Source of the DNA: Corallococcus macrosporus DSM 14697
GTDB lineage: Bacteria > Myxococcota > Myxococcia > Myxococcales > Myxococcaceae
DNA: 64,000 nt
Reading direction: 5' to 3'
Assembly (NCBI RefSeq): GCF_002305895.1
Contig: NZ_CP022203.1
Span: 6,916,001-6,980,000, forward strand
This document shows, piece after piece, positions 15,956 to 23,699 of this stretch. A program made the translations under genes and the position numbers. The notes beneath the pieces are model-generated. The model did not search any database. It was not told the DNA's origin and worked only from the letters and a program-made list of their open reading frames with translations. How positions within the stretch are numbered: the first letter of the stretch is position 1; every line of letters starts with the position of its first letter.

Positions 15956-16480
15956 GTCGATGATGCCTCCTTGGGCGGAGCGCAGAGCACGGATGATGCC
16001 AACCCCCAGGTGACGGGCGGAGCCGGACGCGACGTGCGGAATGCCGAGGCTCGCGGGATGCCAGCCACGCCATGCGGGCCGAGCAGGCGTGTCCGCCAGG
16101 CCGCGGCGTGGCCCGGCCGACACGCAACGGGCGGCCCACGAGCGCGCTGCCCGGCTGCTCCGCACAAGCTCAGTGGACCGCGCGGGCGCTCGGGCCGGCG
16201 GCCTGCCTCGGCGCCAGCACGGCGCGGGCGCACGAGCCGGCGGCCTGCCTCGGCGCCAGCACGGCGCGGGCGCACGAGCCGGCGTCCTGCCTCGGCGCCA
16301 GCACGGCGCGGGCGCACGAGCCGGCGGCCTGCCTCGGCGCCAGCACCGCGCGGGCGCACGAGCCGGCGTCATGCCTCGGCGCCAGCACCGCGCGGGCGCA
16401 GGCTCCGCGCCGCCAGCGCACGGCGTCAGCCCAGGCTCCGGGCCGGCGCCGCGGAGCGCCTGCCCCACCCGGGCGTCGAA
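15956..16480. other. Long intergenic region holding a minisatellite
   Basis: This 525-base stretch between ddl and the 118-residue lipoprotein gene has no gene with coding support. About 220 bases of it are the 42-bp tandem repeat. Open frames exist on both strands because the repeat length is a multiple of three and GC is extreme. The ddl promoter should lie in 15960-16150. Confidence 0.7.
16180..16400. repeat. 42-bp tandem repeat, five copies plus a partial
   Basis: Units begin at 16180, 16222, 16264, 16306 and 16348, with an 11-base partial copy at 16390. The unit starts GCGCGGGCGCACGAGCCGGC and ends GGCGCCAGCACG. Copies differ at only a few positions; unit 1 is the most divergent. The period equals 14 codons, which keeps several frames open. 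There are no unique spacers, so it is not a CRISPR array. Confidence 0.93.
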
Positions 16481-16837
16481 TCAACTGGTCGGGTCGTTCG
16501 GAAGCGGCTCCGTCGGCCCGGTCCCCGAGTCCGCGGTGCTCCCCGCGTCGGGGTCGACGCCGGTGCCCGCGTCCGAGCCCGCATCGTCGGTGCCCGAGTC
16601 GGCGCCGAGGCCGCCGTCGGAACCGAGGCCGCCGTCGACGCCGGCATCCGCGCCGCCGTCCGACGCGCCGGAGCCGTCGGCGACGCATGCGTTGTCGACG
16701 CAGGTGTAGCCCTCCAGGCACTGGTACAGCTCATCGCAGGGCTGCCCTTCCTCGTCGAAGTCGACGAGGAGGCTGCACGCGGACAGCCCGGTGCCCAGGG
16801 CCATGAAAGCAACGAGGTTTCGCAAGGGACGGCGCAT
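16481..16837 (-). CDS. Small lipoprotein with Ser/Asp/Gly/Ala-rich tail
   Basis: This 118-residue protein has a signal peptide and lipobox (GLSACS, Cys about 21). A short Cys-containing domain follows (GQPCDELYQCLEGYTCVDNACV), then a tail of about 60 residues made of repeated DGG/DAGS/GTDDAG units. Such Asp-Gly-Ala tails are typical of myxobacterial exported proteins. Its ATG is 2 bases after the stop of the 566-residue PEGA protein gene, so the two are co-transcribed and possibly work together. Function unknown. Confidence 0.78.
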   Translation of the reverse strand: MRRPLRNLVAFMALGTGLSACSLLVDFDEEGQPCDELYQCLEGYTCVDNACVADGSGASDGGADAGVDGGLGSDGGLGADSGTDDAGSDAGTGVDPDAGSTADSGTGPTEPLPNDPTS

Positions 16838-16839
16838 GG

Positions 16840-18540
16840 CTAGTAGTTCCGGAGATCGTCTTCGTCGAGTGCGGGCCGCTTCTTCTCTTCCTCGCGCCGC
16901 CGCTCTTCCTGCTCGCGCCGCTCCTCCAGCTCCTTGCGCTGGCGCTCCACCTCTTCACGGCGCTGGCGGAGGTCCTCCTCGCGCTGACGCTCCTCCGCGC
17001 GAGTATCGGACGCGTTCTGCGTCGAGGCGGGCTGCGCCTGCGCGGGCGGCGGAGGCATGGGCAGCGACTCCTTCGTCGCGGCGGGCGCCGGCGCGCGGGA
17101 GGACGACTTCGCGCCGCCACCGCTGCCGCCCTTGGCGAAGGCCAGGTAGCCACCCGCGCCCGCCGAGGCGAGGCCCAGGAGGATGCCGAGGTCGGCCACC
17201 AGCGCGTACGTCTTGCCGGTGCTCTTGATGTCCTGGGCCCGGCTGCTGTTCTGGGCCGCGCGCTTGAAGTCATCCGCCTTCGCGGAGGCCTCCATGCCGA
17301 AGTAGACGCCGCCGGCCAGCATCGCCACGCCCGTGGCCATCAGCACGTAGCCCACCGTGCGGCGCGTGCTGCTGATGCCGCCCGCGAAGTGCGTCACCGG
17401 CTTGCCGTCCTGGCGCGGCGCGTCCGCGGCCACGAGCTGCATCAGCATCGACTGCGAGCCATCCACCAGGGCGTCGCCACGCGGCACCGTCCCCAGCGCG
17501 TACGCCAGGTTGTGGCCATCCGCCACGTCCAGGCGCAGGCCCGTCACCTCCAGGGGGCTGGTGCCCGCGCCGCCCCGCACCAGCAGGGCCAGCACCTGCG
17601 ACACGCCCGCCAGCGTCCCCAGCTCCCGCAGGGCCGCGTCCCGCTCCGGGCTGTCCGGCTTGCGCGCCGCCTGCTCGGAGAACACCTGCAGGCCCGTCTG
17701 CGCCGCCACGGGGGCCAGCGTCAGGGTGACCTCGCCCTCGCGCTCCCGGCGCTGCGTCAGCGCGTAGCCCGGCGCCACCACCGTCACGTAGTGGTCCGCC
17801 GCCGTGAGGCCCGCGACGTCCACGGGCGAGATGCCCCGGAACTGGCCGTCCACGAACACCTGCGCGGGGACGGGCTCGGTGCTCACGCGCAGGGCGCTCC
17901 TGGCGCCGGTGAGCACCGCCTTGCGCTCCTGCTCCACGAAGGTCATCTCCTCCGGCGGGAAGAAGTTGGGCGAGAAGCGCGCCTCGGGGTTCAGCGCCAG
18001 CGCGGTGCGAATCTCGAGCTGCGCGGCGGTGTTCTCACCGTTGGCCACCTGCGACGCGGCCTTCATCACCCGCGCGCGGCTCAGCTCGGTGAAGCGCCGC
18101 GACAGGTCCGCCCCCTCGTAGCCGCGCACCGCGTTGTCGAAGTGCTTGAGCGCCTTCTCGGTGTCGAGCTCGTCGTAGGCGCGCTGGCCGGCCTTCATCG
18201 CCTCGGCGGCCTCGGCCTCGCGGGCCTGGCGCTCGCGCAGCCCGTCCGCGTCCAGCGCGTCCGCCAGGCGCACCAGCCTCAGCCGCCCCGAACGCGTCAC
18301 GGCCTCCTCCGCCTCGCGCGCCAGCCGGGCCGCGTCGCCGCGGGCCGCCGCGTCCAGCGCGATGGCCACCACCGTGACGGTGGCCGCGTCGGCCGGCGCC
18401 TCCGCTGTCGCCGCGCTCAAGGCCCGGGGCACCAGCCGCGTGGACACCGGCGTCTGCGCCGCCGCGGGTCCCACGGCCAGCAGTCCCACCAGCCATCCAC
18501 TCAACGCGGCGTGAGCCGCTCGCACTCTCGAAGGTCGCAT
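16840..18540 (-). CDS. Exported PEGA-domain protein with C-terminal coiled coil
   Basis: This 566-residue protein has a signal peptide (about 1-28). A long helical, TPR-like region follows (about 60-215, with AMKAGQRAYDELDTEKALKHFDNAV given in part), then a PEGA domain (about 222-270: STEPVPAQVFVDGQFRG and VVAPGYALTQRR). A middle region resembles the peptide/receptor-binding halves of myxobacterial surface proteins. One membrane helix lies near 400-420 and another near 445-465. The last 60 residues are a charged Glu/Arg coiled coil ending DDLRNY. Enzymatic motifs are absent. It probably is a structural envelope protein. Confidence 0.75.
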   Translation of the reverse strand: MRPSRVRAAHAALSGWLVGLLAVGPAAAQTPVSTRLVPRALSAATAEAPADAATVTVVAIALDAAARGDAARLAREAEEAVTRSGRLRLVRLADALDADGLRERQAREAEAAEAMKAGQRAYDELDTEKALKHFDNAVRGYEGADLSRRFTELSRARVMKAASQVANGENTAAQLEIRTALALNPEARFSPNFFPPEEMTFVEQERKAVLTGARSALRVSTEPVPAQVFVDGQFRGISPVDVAGLTAADHYVTVVAPGYALTQRREREGEVTLTLAPVAAQTGLQVFSEQAARKPDSPERDAALRELGTLAGVSQVLALLVRGGAGTSPLEVTGLRLDVADGHNLAYALGTVPRGDALVDGSQSMLMQLVAADAPRQDGKPVTHFAGGISSTRRTVGYVLMATGVAMLAGGVYFGMEASAKADDFKRAAQNSSRAQDIKSTGKTYALVADLGILLGLASAGAGGYLAFAKGGSGGGAKSSSRAPAPAATKESLPMPPPPAQAQPASTQNASDTRAEERQREEDLRQRREEVERQRKELEERREQEERRREEEKKRPALDEDDLRNY

Positions 18541-18609
18541 CGCTCGTCCACCTTTTGCTCGTTGCGCATCAAACGGACTGCACGGCGAAATGCAAGTGAG
18601 AAGGAGTCC

Positions 18610-19980
18610 TCAGCGACCCGCTGCCCGCGCCGGCGCGCGCGCGGAGGCCAGGCCGTGGAGATAGTCCAGGGCGACCTTCAGGGGATGGTCCTCCAGCTTC
18701 GCGGTGACGTCCCAGGGCTTGAGGTTCTCCGGCGGGCCCTTCGGCTCCGGCGCGGCGGGCTCGGCCGAGGCGACGGGCTCGGCGCGGAAGTGGCGCTGGA
18801 GGTCCTTCTCCCGCACCACGTCGCGCGGCACCTTGCCCCCCGGCGCATCGGGGACGAGGAAGTCCGGGGTGATGCCGCGCTCCTGGATGCTGCGGCCCTT
18901 GGGCGTGTAGTAGCGGGCGATGGTCAGCTTCAGGCCCGAGCCATCCTCCAGCTCGATGACCGTCTGGACGCTGCCCTTGCCGAAGGTGGGCGTGCCCAGG
19001 ATGGCCGCGCGGCCATGGTCCTGGAGCGCGCCCGCCACGATTTCGGACGCGGACGCGCTGCCCGCGTTGACCAGCACCACCACGGGGTAGTCCTTCTCCG
19101 TGTCGCGGTCCTTGCTGCGCTCCACGGTGGCGCCGCGCCCGTCCCGCCCCCGCGTGGAGACGATGGGCAGGTTGCCCGGCAGGAACCGGTCGCTCACCGC
19201 CACCGCCTCGTTCAAGAGCCCCCCTGGGTTGTTGCGCAAATCGAGCACCAGCCCGCGCAGCTCCCTGCCGCCGTTGAGCCCGCGCAGCCGGTCCAGCTCC
19301 TTGCGGAGGTCCAGGTCCGTGCGGTCCTGGAAGTTCTTCACCTTCACGTGGCCGATGCCGCCGTGCAGGGCGCCCTCCACGGACACGATGCGGATGTGGT
19401 CCCGGATGATGGCGATCTCGCGCGGCGCGCTGAAGCCCTCGCGCATGATGGTGAGCAGCACGCGCCCGCCGGCCGGGCCGCGCATCTTCTGCAGCGCGCG
19501 CCCCACGTCCATGCCCTCGGTCCGCTCCCCGTCGATGCCGACCAGCTCGTCGCCGGCCTTGATGCCCGCGCGCGCCGCGGGCGTGTCGTCGATGGGCGCC
19601 ACCACCACGATGCGCTCGCCCTTGCGCGCGATTTCGATGCCCAGGCCGCCCCACTCGCCCGAGGTGTCAATCTTCATCTCCCGGTACACGTCCGGGGGGA
19701 GGAACACCGTGTGCGGATCCAACGTCTCCAGCATCCCCTGGATGGCGCCGTACATGAGCTTCTGCCGGTCGGGCGACTCCACGTAGTTGTTCTCCACGTA
19801 GGAGAGCACCCGCGCGAAAACCTCCAGTTGGCGGTACGTGGCGTCGTCACGCTCGGCCTGCGCCGCGCGCGCAGCCCCGCCCCCGTCCTTCCCGGGTGGC
19901 TCCGCGGCATGCGCCCAGGGAGCGCTCAGCAGGAAGAAGGCGGTCAGCGCCGCGCGCCACGGCTGGGAGGAACCCGTCAC
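18610..19980 (-). CDS. ctpA: C-terminal processing peptidase (S41 family)
   Basis: This 456-residue periplasmic serine protease has a signal peptide (1-25), an N-terminal cap, a PDZ domain (about 105-195, GGLGIEIARKGERIVVVAPI), and the S41 catalytic core. The core carries GSASASE (307-313), which holds the catalytic Ser, and the lysine of TFGKGS (K335). Family members trim cell-wall hydrolases and their regulators. In many bacteria ctp genes sit beside ftsE-ftsX-envC; here that set is 3.7 kb away, separated by a hydrolase and the CBASS island. The start ATG at 19980 precedes the signal peptide directly. Confidence 0.9.
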   Translation of the reverse strand: MTGSSQPWRAALTAFFLLSAPWAHAAEPPGKDGGGAARAAQAERDDATYRQLEVFARVLSYVENNYVESPDRQKLMYGAIQGMLETLDPHTVFLPPDVYREMKIDTSGEWGGLGIEIARKGERIVVVAPIDDTPAARAGIKAGDELVGIDGERTEGMDVGRALQKMRGPAGGRVLLTIMREGFSAPREIAIIRDHIRIVSVEGALHGGIGHVKVKNFQDRTDLDLRKELDRLRGLNGGRELRGLVLDLRNNPGGLLNEAVAVSDRFLPGNLPIVSTRGRDGRGATVERSKDRDTEKDYPVVVLVNAGSASASEIVAGALQDHGRAAILGTPTFGKGSVQTVIELEDGSGLKLTIARYYTPKGRSIQERGITPDFLVPDAPGGKVPRDVVREKDLQRHFRAEPVASAEPAAPEPKGPPENLKPWDVTAKLEDHPLKVALDYLHGLASARAPARAAGR

Positions 19981-20037
19981 GTCGGTACGTCCTTTCCCGG
20001 GGTGGCCCCGGAAGGCTCGTACCAGTCTACCCGGCCC

Positions 20038-20898
20038 TCACAGCTCCGCCGAGTCGGCGAAGCGCACCAGATGCGACACCAGCTCGTCCGGGCGCTCCAA
20101 CTGCGGCACGTGTCCGAAGCCGTCCACTACCCGAACCTGGGCGTGGGCAGGCAGGTGGGCGCGGTACCAGTTCAGCGTCTCCGACGGCAGCAGCCGCTCG
20201 CTGCCGCCCCACAGGAACAGCACCGGCATGGCCAGGTTGCGCACCTGCTCGGGCTCCAGGCAGGCGCGCGTGGCCAGCGCCTCGGCCGTCAGCGCCCGCA
20301 CCGTGGGTGTGTCGTAGAAGTGGCGCAGCTCGTAGGCGAACAGCAGCGCGGGCAGCGGCGGCCGGTGGAACAGCCGCCGCGTGAAGGCGCGCGCCTCCGC
20401 AGGAGACTTCACCGCGAACGAGTTGAGCAGCGCGGTGTTCTCCGCCTCCGGCAGTTGCGCCCCCGCCGGCGCCACCAGCGCCAGCGCGCGGACCCATTGG
20501 GGGTGGTCCGCCGCCAGGTTCACCGCCATGGCCCCCCCCAGCGAGTTACCCACCACGAAGGCCGGCTCCTTCACCACCTCTTCCACGTAGGCGCGCAGCA
20601 CCTCGAACTGGTTGCGCACGCAGACCTCGCCGCCGCAGTACTCCACGGAGAAGCCGTGCCCCGGCAGGTCCGGCGCGAAGACGCGGGAGAAGCGCTTCGC
20701 CATCCCGAAGAGCGTGCGCCCGAAGCCGTTCGCCGAGCCGCCCAGCCCGTGCACCAGCACCACCGGCGGCCCCTTGCCCTGCCCCGTCAACGCGTAGTGG
20801 TGCACCGACTGGCCACCAACCTGCACCGACGTGGACTCGACACCTCGCGCCACCAGCATGTGCCGCAGCGCCTTTTGCATTCCGCCCATCAGGTCCAT
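20038..20898 (-). CDS. Alpha/beta hydrolase
   Basis: This 286-residue alpha/beta-fold hydrolase has the HGLGGSANGF oxyanion motif (about 50-59), the nucleophile elbow GNSLGG (Ser near 119), an Asp candidate in the second half, and the C-terminal His in GFGHVPQLERP. The sequence resembles MhpC/haloperoxidase-like esterases. No signal peptide is seen, so it is cytoplasmic. It lies between ctpA and the left end of the CBASS island, and would follow envC directly if the island were removed. Substrate unknown. Confidence 0.87.
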   Translation of the reverse strand: MDLMGGMQKALRHMLVARGVESTSVQVGGQSVHHYALTGQGKGPPVVLVHGLGGSANGFGRTLFGMAKRFSRVFAPDLPGHGFSVEYCGGEVCVRNQFEVLRAYVEEVVKEPAFVVGNSLGGAMAVNLAADHPQWVRALALVAPAGAQLPEAENTALLNSFAVKSPAEARAFTRRLFHRPPLPALLFAYELRHFYDTPTVRALTAEALATRACLEPEQVRNLAMPVLFLWGGSERLLPSETLNWYRAHLPAHAQVRVVDGFGHVPQLERPDELVSHLVRFADSAEL

Positions 20899-20967
20899 GC
20901 GCTCGCCTGCTCCTCGCAGAAGGGTCCTTTGACAATAACAACGCCCCCGCGACTTTGCCGCAATGCG

Positions 20968-21024
20968 TCAGGGGTTAGGTGAAAGCCAGAGGGAGGGGTC
21001 GACCGCCTGCCCGCCCTTGCGCAC
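20968..21024 (-). pseudogene. Displaced original 3' end of the envC-like gene
   Basis: Read on the minus strand this fragment encodes VRKGGQAVDPSLWLSPNP and a stop. It matches the C-terminus of the envC-like protein (VRKGGQAVDPAPWLSPAL) over its first ten residues exactly and then at W, L, S and P. It has no start and is cut off from its gene by the CBASS island. It is best read as the pre-insertion tail of that gene. Confidence 0.85.
20995..21024. repeat. Left copy of 30-bp direct repeat (att-like)
   Basis: This 30-base sequence, starting GGGGTCGACCGCCTGCCCGC and ending CCTTGCGCAC, is identical to 23727-23756. It lies at the left edge of the low-GC CBASS segment. Similarity weakens to about 80 percent for 17 bases further left and vanishes to the right. 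Confidence 0.93.
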
Positions 21025-21027
21025 TCG

Positions 21028-21047
21028 TGATGCCAATGTAGGCATCA
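21028..21047. promoter_or_regulatory. Inverted repeat TGATGCC-N6-GGCATCA at island edge
   Basis: A perfect 7-bp inverted repeat begins three bases inside the left direct repeat and 57 bases before the CD-NTase start. It could be an operator for the CBASS operon or a recombinase arm site. No repressor (CapH/CapW-like) gene is present in the island. Confidence 0.5.
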
Positions 21048-21103
21048 GGCGACAACTCCCCCAGTCCAGACGATGTCAGACCCGGGTGGTAGGGCTCGTC
21101 GCC

Positions 21104-22237
21104 ATGCTCTCCCCCCCAATTTCCAGGACACCGTTGCTCTCCGCCAATCCGAGCCTCGACTACCTACTGGCCCAAGTAGCCGAAGCCGTACAGCTCACAA
21201 CGACCCAGTACACGAAAGCGACGGAACACTACGAGGCCGTTGCTCGGTGGTTGGAAGCTGACGATAGCCTTCTCGCCAAGTTGAGCCCTCGAATCTACCC
21301 CCAGGGGTCAATGGCCCTTGAAACGACGGTAAAGCCGCGAGGAGAGGTCGAATACGACTTGGATCTTGTCTGTCAAATGAGCCACTCGCCAGGCTCAGCC
21401 ATGGACCTCTACTCTGCGGTCTACGAACGCCTAGCGGCGCACCAGACCTATCGAACAATGCTGAGCAAAAAAAAGCGGTGTGTTCGCCTTGAGTACCAGG
21501 GAGAGTTTCACCTGGACATCATTCCAGCCATACAGGACCCCTTCCGGGGGACAACCAGCCTACTAGTCCCCGATCGCGAACTCCGGGGCTGGACGCCAAG
21601 CAACCCCAAAGGCTTTGCAAGCTGGTTCAAGTCAAAGGCCGCACTCAGGCTCGTCGAGAAAACGGCGCGCTACGACGCTGAGCCGCTGCCAGCACTTCGC
21701 GACTACGACGAAAAGCCACCTCTTGCGATCTCGGTTCAACTTATGAAGCGGGCGCGCGATATCATTTTCGATGGTGACGATAACGCGCCACGATCTATTC
21801 TTCTCTCAACGCTCGCCGGTCACCACTACCAAGGCCGCACCTGCACGTTAACAAGCACGTTCGAAATCCTGTACGGGATCCAAGAGCAAATTCGTTCAGC
21901 ATCCCCCAACACCATTGAAGTATCCAATCCAACCAACCCTGACGAGCGGTTTTCAGACAGCCTCACTAGAGAGAGATATACTACGCTCAAAGAATTCACG
22001 AGACACCTGACGTCCGAACTTACCAAACTCCTCGACGCCCGAGGCCTTGACACCTACCAGTCCTCACTTGAGAGCATCTTCGGCGTAAAGCCAGTGGCAA
22101 CTGCCTTCGAAAAATACGGACAGCTCCTGAATTCACGACGCAACACCCGAACACTAACCTACTCACCGACGGGACTCAACATTATCACACCCACCACGTC
22201 TCCACGGGTTCCGAAAAACACCTACTTTGGCAACTAA
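21104..22237 (+). CDS. CBASS cyclic-oligonucleotide synthase (CD-NTase)
   Basis: This 377-residue nucleotidyltransferase should make a cyclic di- or oligonucleotide alarm on phage infection. The polymerase-beta-type core is visible: PQGSM (GS at 68-69), then EYDLDLV (D85 and D87), with a third acid D138 in FHLDIIPA. The protein ends PRVPKNTYFGN; a C-terminal tail of this type is what type II CBASS E2 proteins conjugate. ATG 21104 was chosen because the upstream in-frame codons lie in the att-like repeat. Its stop overlaps the next gene by 11 bases. GC is near 52-55 percent, far below the flanks. Clade and product cannot be set by eye. Confidence 0.92.
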   Translation: MLSPPISRTPLLSANPSLDYLLAQVAEAVQLTTTQYTKATEHYEAVARWLEADDSLLAKLSPRIYPQGSMALETTVKPRGEVEYDLDLVCQMSHSPGSAMDLYSAVYERLAAHQTYRTMLSKKKRCVRLEYQGEFHLDIIPAIQDPFRGTTSLLVPDRELRGWTPSNPKGFASWFKSKAALRLVEKTARYDAEPLPALRDYDEKPPLAISVQLMKRARDIIFDGDDNAPRSILLSTLAGHHYQGRTCTLTSTFEILYGIQEQIRSASPNTIEVSNPTNPDERFSDSLTRERYTTLKEFTRHLTSELTKLLDARGLDTYQSSLESIFGVKPVATAFEKYGQLLNSRRNTRTLTYSPTGLNIITPTTSPRVPKNTYFGN

Positions 22238-22679
22238 AATCATCAGGGGTCGACGCCTAAATCTCCATCTACAGGCAACTGGAATCAGACAAACATGGCC
22301 AGCGCTCCATTCATCTGTGCGCAAAGGGCTACTCATCACACGTGGTTCCATTCAACCTACTCCACTCACCAGAATCTATCTCATTCGAATAGAGTACCAA
22401 GAAAATAGAACTCCAGAGATCTACATAGAAAGCCCTCAACTCACAAGACGACCCCAAGAACCAGAGCGCCCAATCCCGCATACATACGACTCACTCACCC
22501 CGGGAAGCGAGCGTCCCTGCATATTCCACCCAGCATCCGACTGGAACGCAACGAAGCCAATCGCCAAAACAATCATCCCATGGCTCATGTGCTGGCTTGT
22601 AGACTATGAGATCTGGCACGCCACCGGAAAGTGGCTTGGCGGCGGCATCGAGCACACTCGACCAAGGAAATCGGAGTAA
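22227..22679 (+). CDS. E2-like CBASS accessory protein (Cap2-type, type II-short)
   Basis: This 150-residue protein starts with TTG at 22227, inside the end of the CD-NTase gene. The signature of short-CBASS E2 proteins is present: a Cys in RPCIFHP (C98, candidate catalytic residue) followed by TIIPWLMCWLVDYEIW, HATGKW and GGGIEH. No E1 or JAB (Cap3) domain is encoded, which defines the type II-short layout. In studied relatives the E2 links the CD-NTase C-terminus to a target and primes synthesis. A more N-terminal start is not possible without deeper overlap. Confidence 0.85.
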   Translation: MATKIIRGRRLNLHLQATGIRQTWPALHSSVRKGLLITRGSIQPTPLTRIYLIRIEYQENRTPEIYIESPQLTRRPQEPERPIPHTYDSLTPGSERPCIFHPASDWNATKPIAKTIIPWLMCWLVDYEIWHATGKWLGGGIEHTRPRKSE

Positions 22680-22685
22680 AAAGGC

Positions 22686-23663
22686 ATGGACAGAAAACGC
22701 TTTCGCATCCTCAGCCTAGACGGCGGAGGCATTCGGGGGGCCTACACCGCAGCCGTATTGGCATCCATTGAAGAAACCAGCGGGAAAAGACTCGTCGACC
22801 ACTTCGACCTAATTGTAGGAACGTCCACAGGAGCAATCACAGCGGTTGCCCTAGGCATGGGGATTTCAGCCAGCAAACTTCTGGAATTCTACCTGAATTA
22901 CGGGCCGTCAATATTTCCACGGGCCCGCGGTCTCGATCGAATGTTTCAGGGCTTTCGCTGGTTCGCCCGGGCGAAATACAAGACAGAGCCACTTGAACAG
23001 GCTTTATCCGAAGTACTTGGAAATCGCCTGTTTGGTGAATCTCAATGTCGCCTCGCGATTCCCTCCTACGATATCGTCTCAAACTGCGTGCGCGTATTCA
23101 AAACAGCTCACGGCGAGCGCTTCCGGCAAGACTATAAACGTTCCGCCGTCGAAGTCATTCGAGCGACGACCGCTGCGCCAACTTACTTCGATGCTATCGT
23201 CACGGCCAAAGGCGAACTTTTAATCGATGGCGGAGTTTGGGCAAACTGCCCATCAATGGTGGGCGTTGCCGAAGCACTGGACCTTGGGGTCGCGCTTTCA
23301 GACATCAACCTCTTAAGCGTAGGCACTCTTGGAGAAGCCCAAGACTTTGCTCGTGCCGCCCGTGGAGGGGGCATCTTTCACTACGCTCGGAACCTGTACG
23401 TCCTGGGCATTTTAATGGACGCGCAGGCGAGAGGTGCATGGTCTCAAACTAGGCTCCTGTTGAGCAACCGTGCAACTCGGATCACCCAGACAGTGCCAGC
23501 CGGGCTATACGCTCTCGATGACACCAAGGGACTACAAGATCTAGTCGCCCGTGGGCGCAGCGATGGCCGACACAATACCGACTTCGTCTTGAGGGAGTTC
23601 CTTAACGAGCCAGTGACGCCATTCGTTCCAATATATTCAACCTCAACATTTCCTGCCCTTTGA
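22686..23663 (+). CDS. capV: Patatin-like phospholipase effector of CBASS (CapV-type)
   Basis: This 325-residue effector should degrade membrane phospholipids when the cyclic nucleotide binds, killing the infected cell. The patatin features are complete: oxyanion loop DGGGIRG (12-18), nucleophile GTSTG (45-49, S47) and the catalytic Asp in LIDGGVWANCP (D181). The ATG follows the E2 stop by 6 bases, so the three genes form one operon. GC is low like the other two. A hairpin follows the stop directly. Confidence 0.93.
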   Translation: MDRKRFRILSLDGGGIRGAYTAAVLASIEETSGKRLVDHFDLIVGTSTGAITAVALGMGISASKLLEFYLNYGPSIFPRARGLDRMFQGFRWFARAKYKTEPLEQALSEVLGNRLFGESQCRLAIPSYDIVSNCVRVFKTAHGERFRQDYKRSAVEVIRATTAAPTYFDAIVTAKGELLIDGGVWANCPSMVGVAEALDLGVALSDINLLSVGTLGEAQDFARAARGGGIFHYARNLYVLGILMDAQARGAWSQTRLLLSNRATRITQTVPAGLYALDDTKGLQDLVARGRSDGRHNTDFVLREFLNEPVTPFVPIYSTSTFPAL

Positions 23664-23664
23664 A

Positions 23665-23697
23665 AACATTATTGCCCAATCCATGGCCGATAATGTT
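23665..23697 (+). terminator. Terminator-like hairpin after capV
   Basis: AACATTAT (23665-23672) pairs perfectly with ATAATGTT (23690-23697) across a 17-base loop, beginning one base after the capV stop. It also lies against the stop of the convergent envC-like gene (23700). The AT-rich arms are foreign to the surrounding DNA. Confidence 0.5.
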
Positions 23698-23699
23698 CA

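Noticed and set aside
16180-16400. Possible CRISPR array
   Set aside because: The repeats are contiguous without unique spacers and no cas genes are near.
15956-16468. N-terminal extension of ddl through the tandem repeats
   Set aside because: The added residues are repeats of Arg/Pro/Ala/Cys and ddl homology starts at ATG 15955. The frame is open only because the repeat is a multiple of three.
17389-20982. Open frame of 1197 codons on the plus strand
   Set aside because: It is antisense to the PEGA protein, ctpA and hydrolase genes. It is an artefact of high GC third positions, with low-complexity Arg/His/Gln/Leu composition and no domain.
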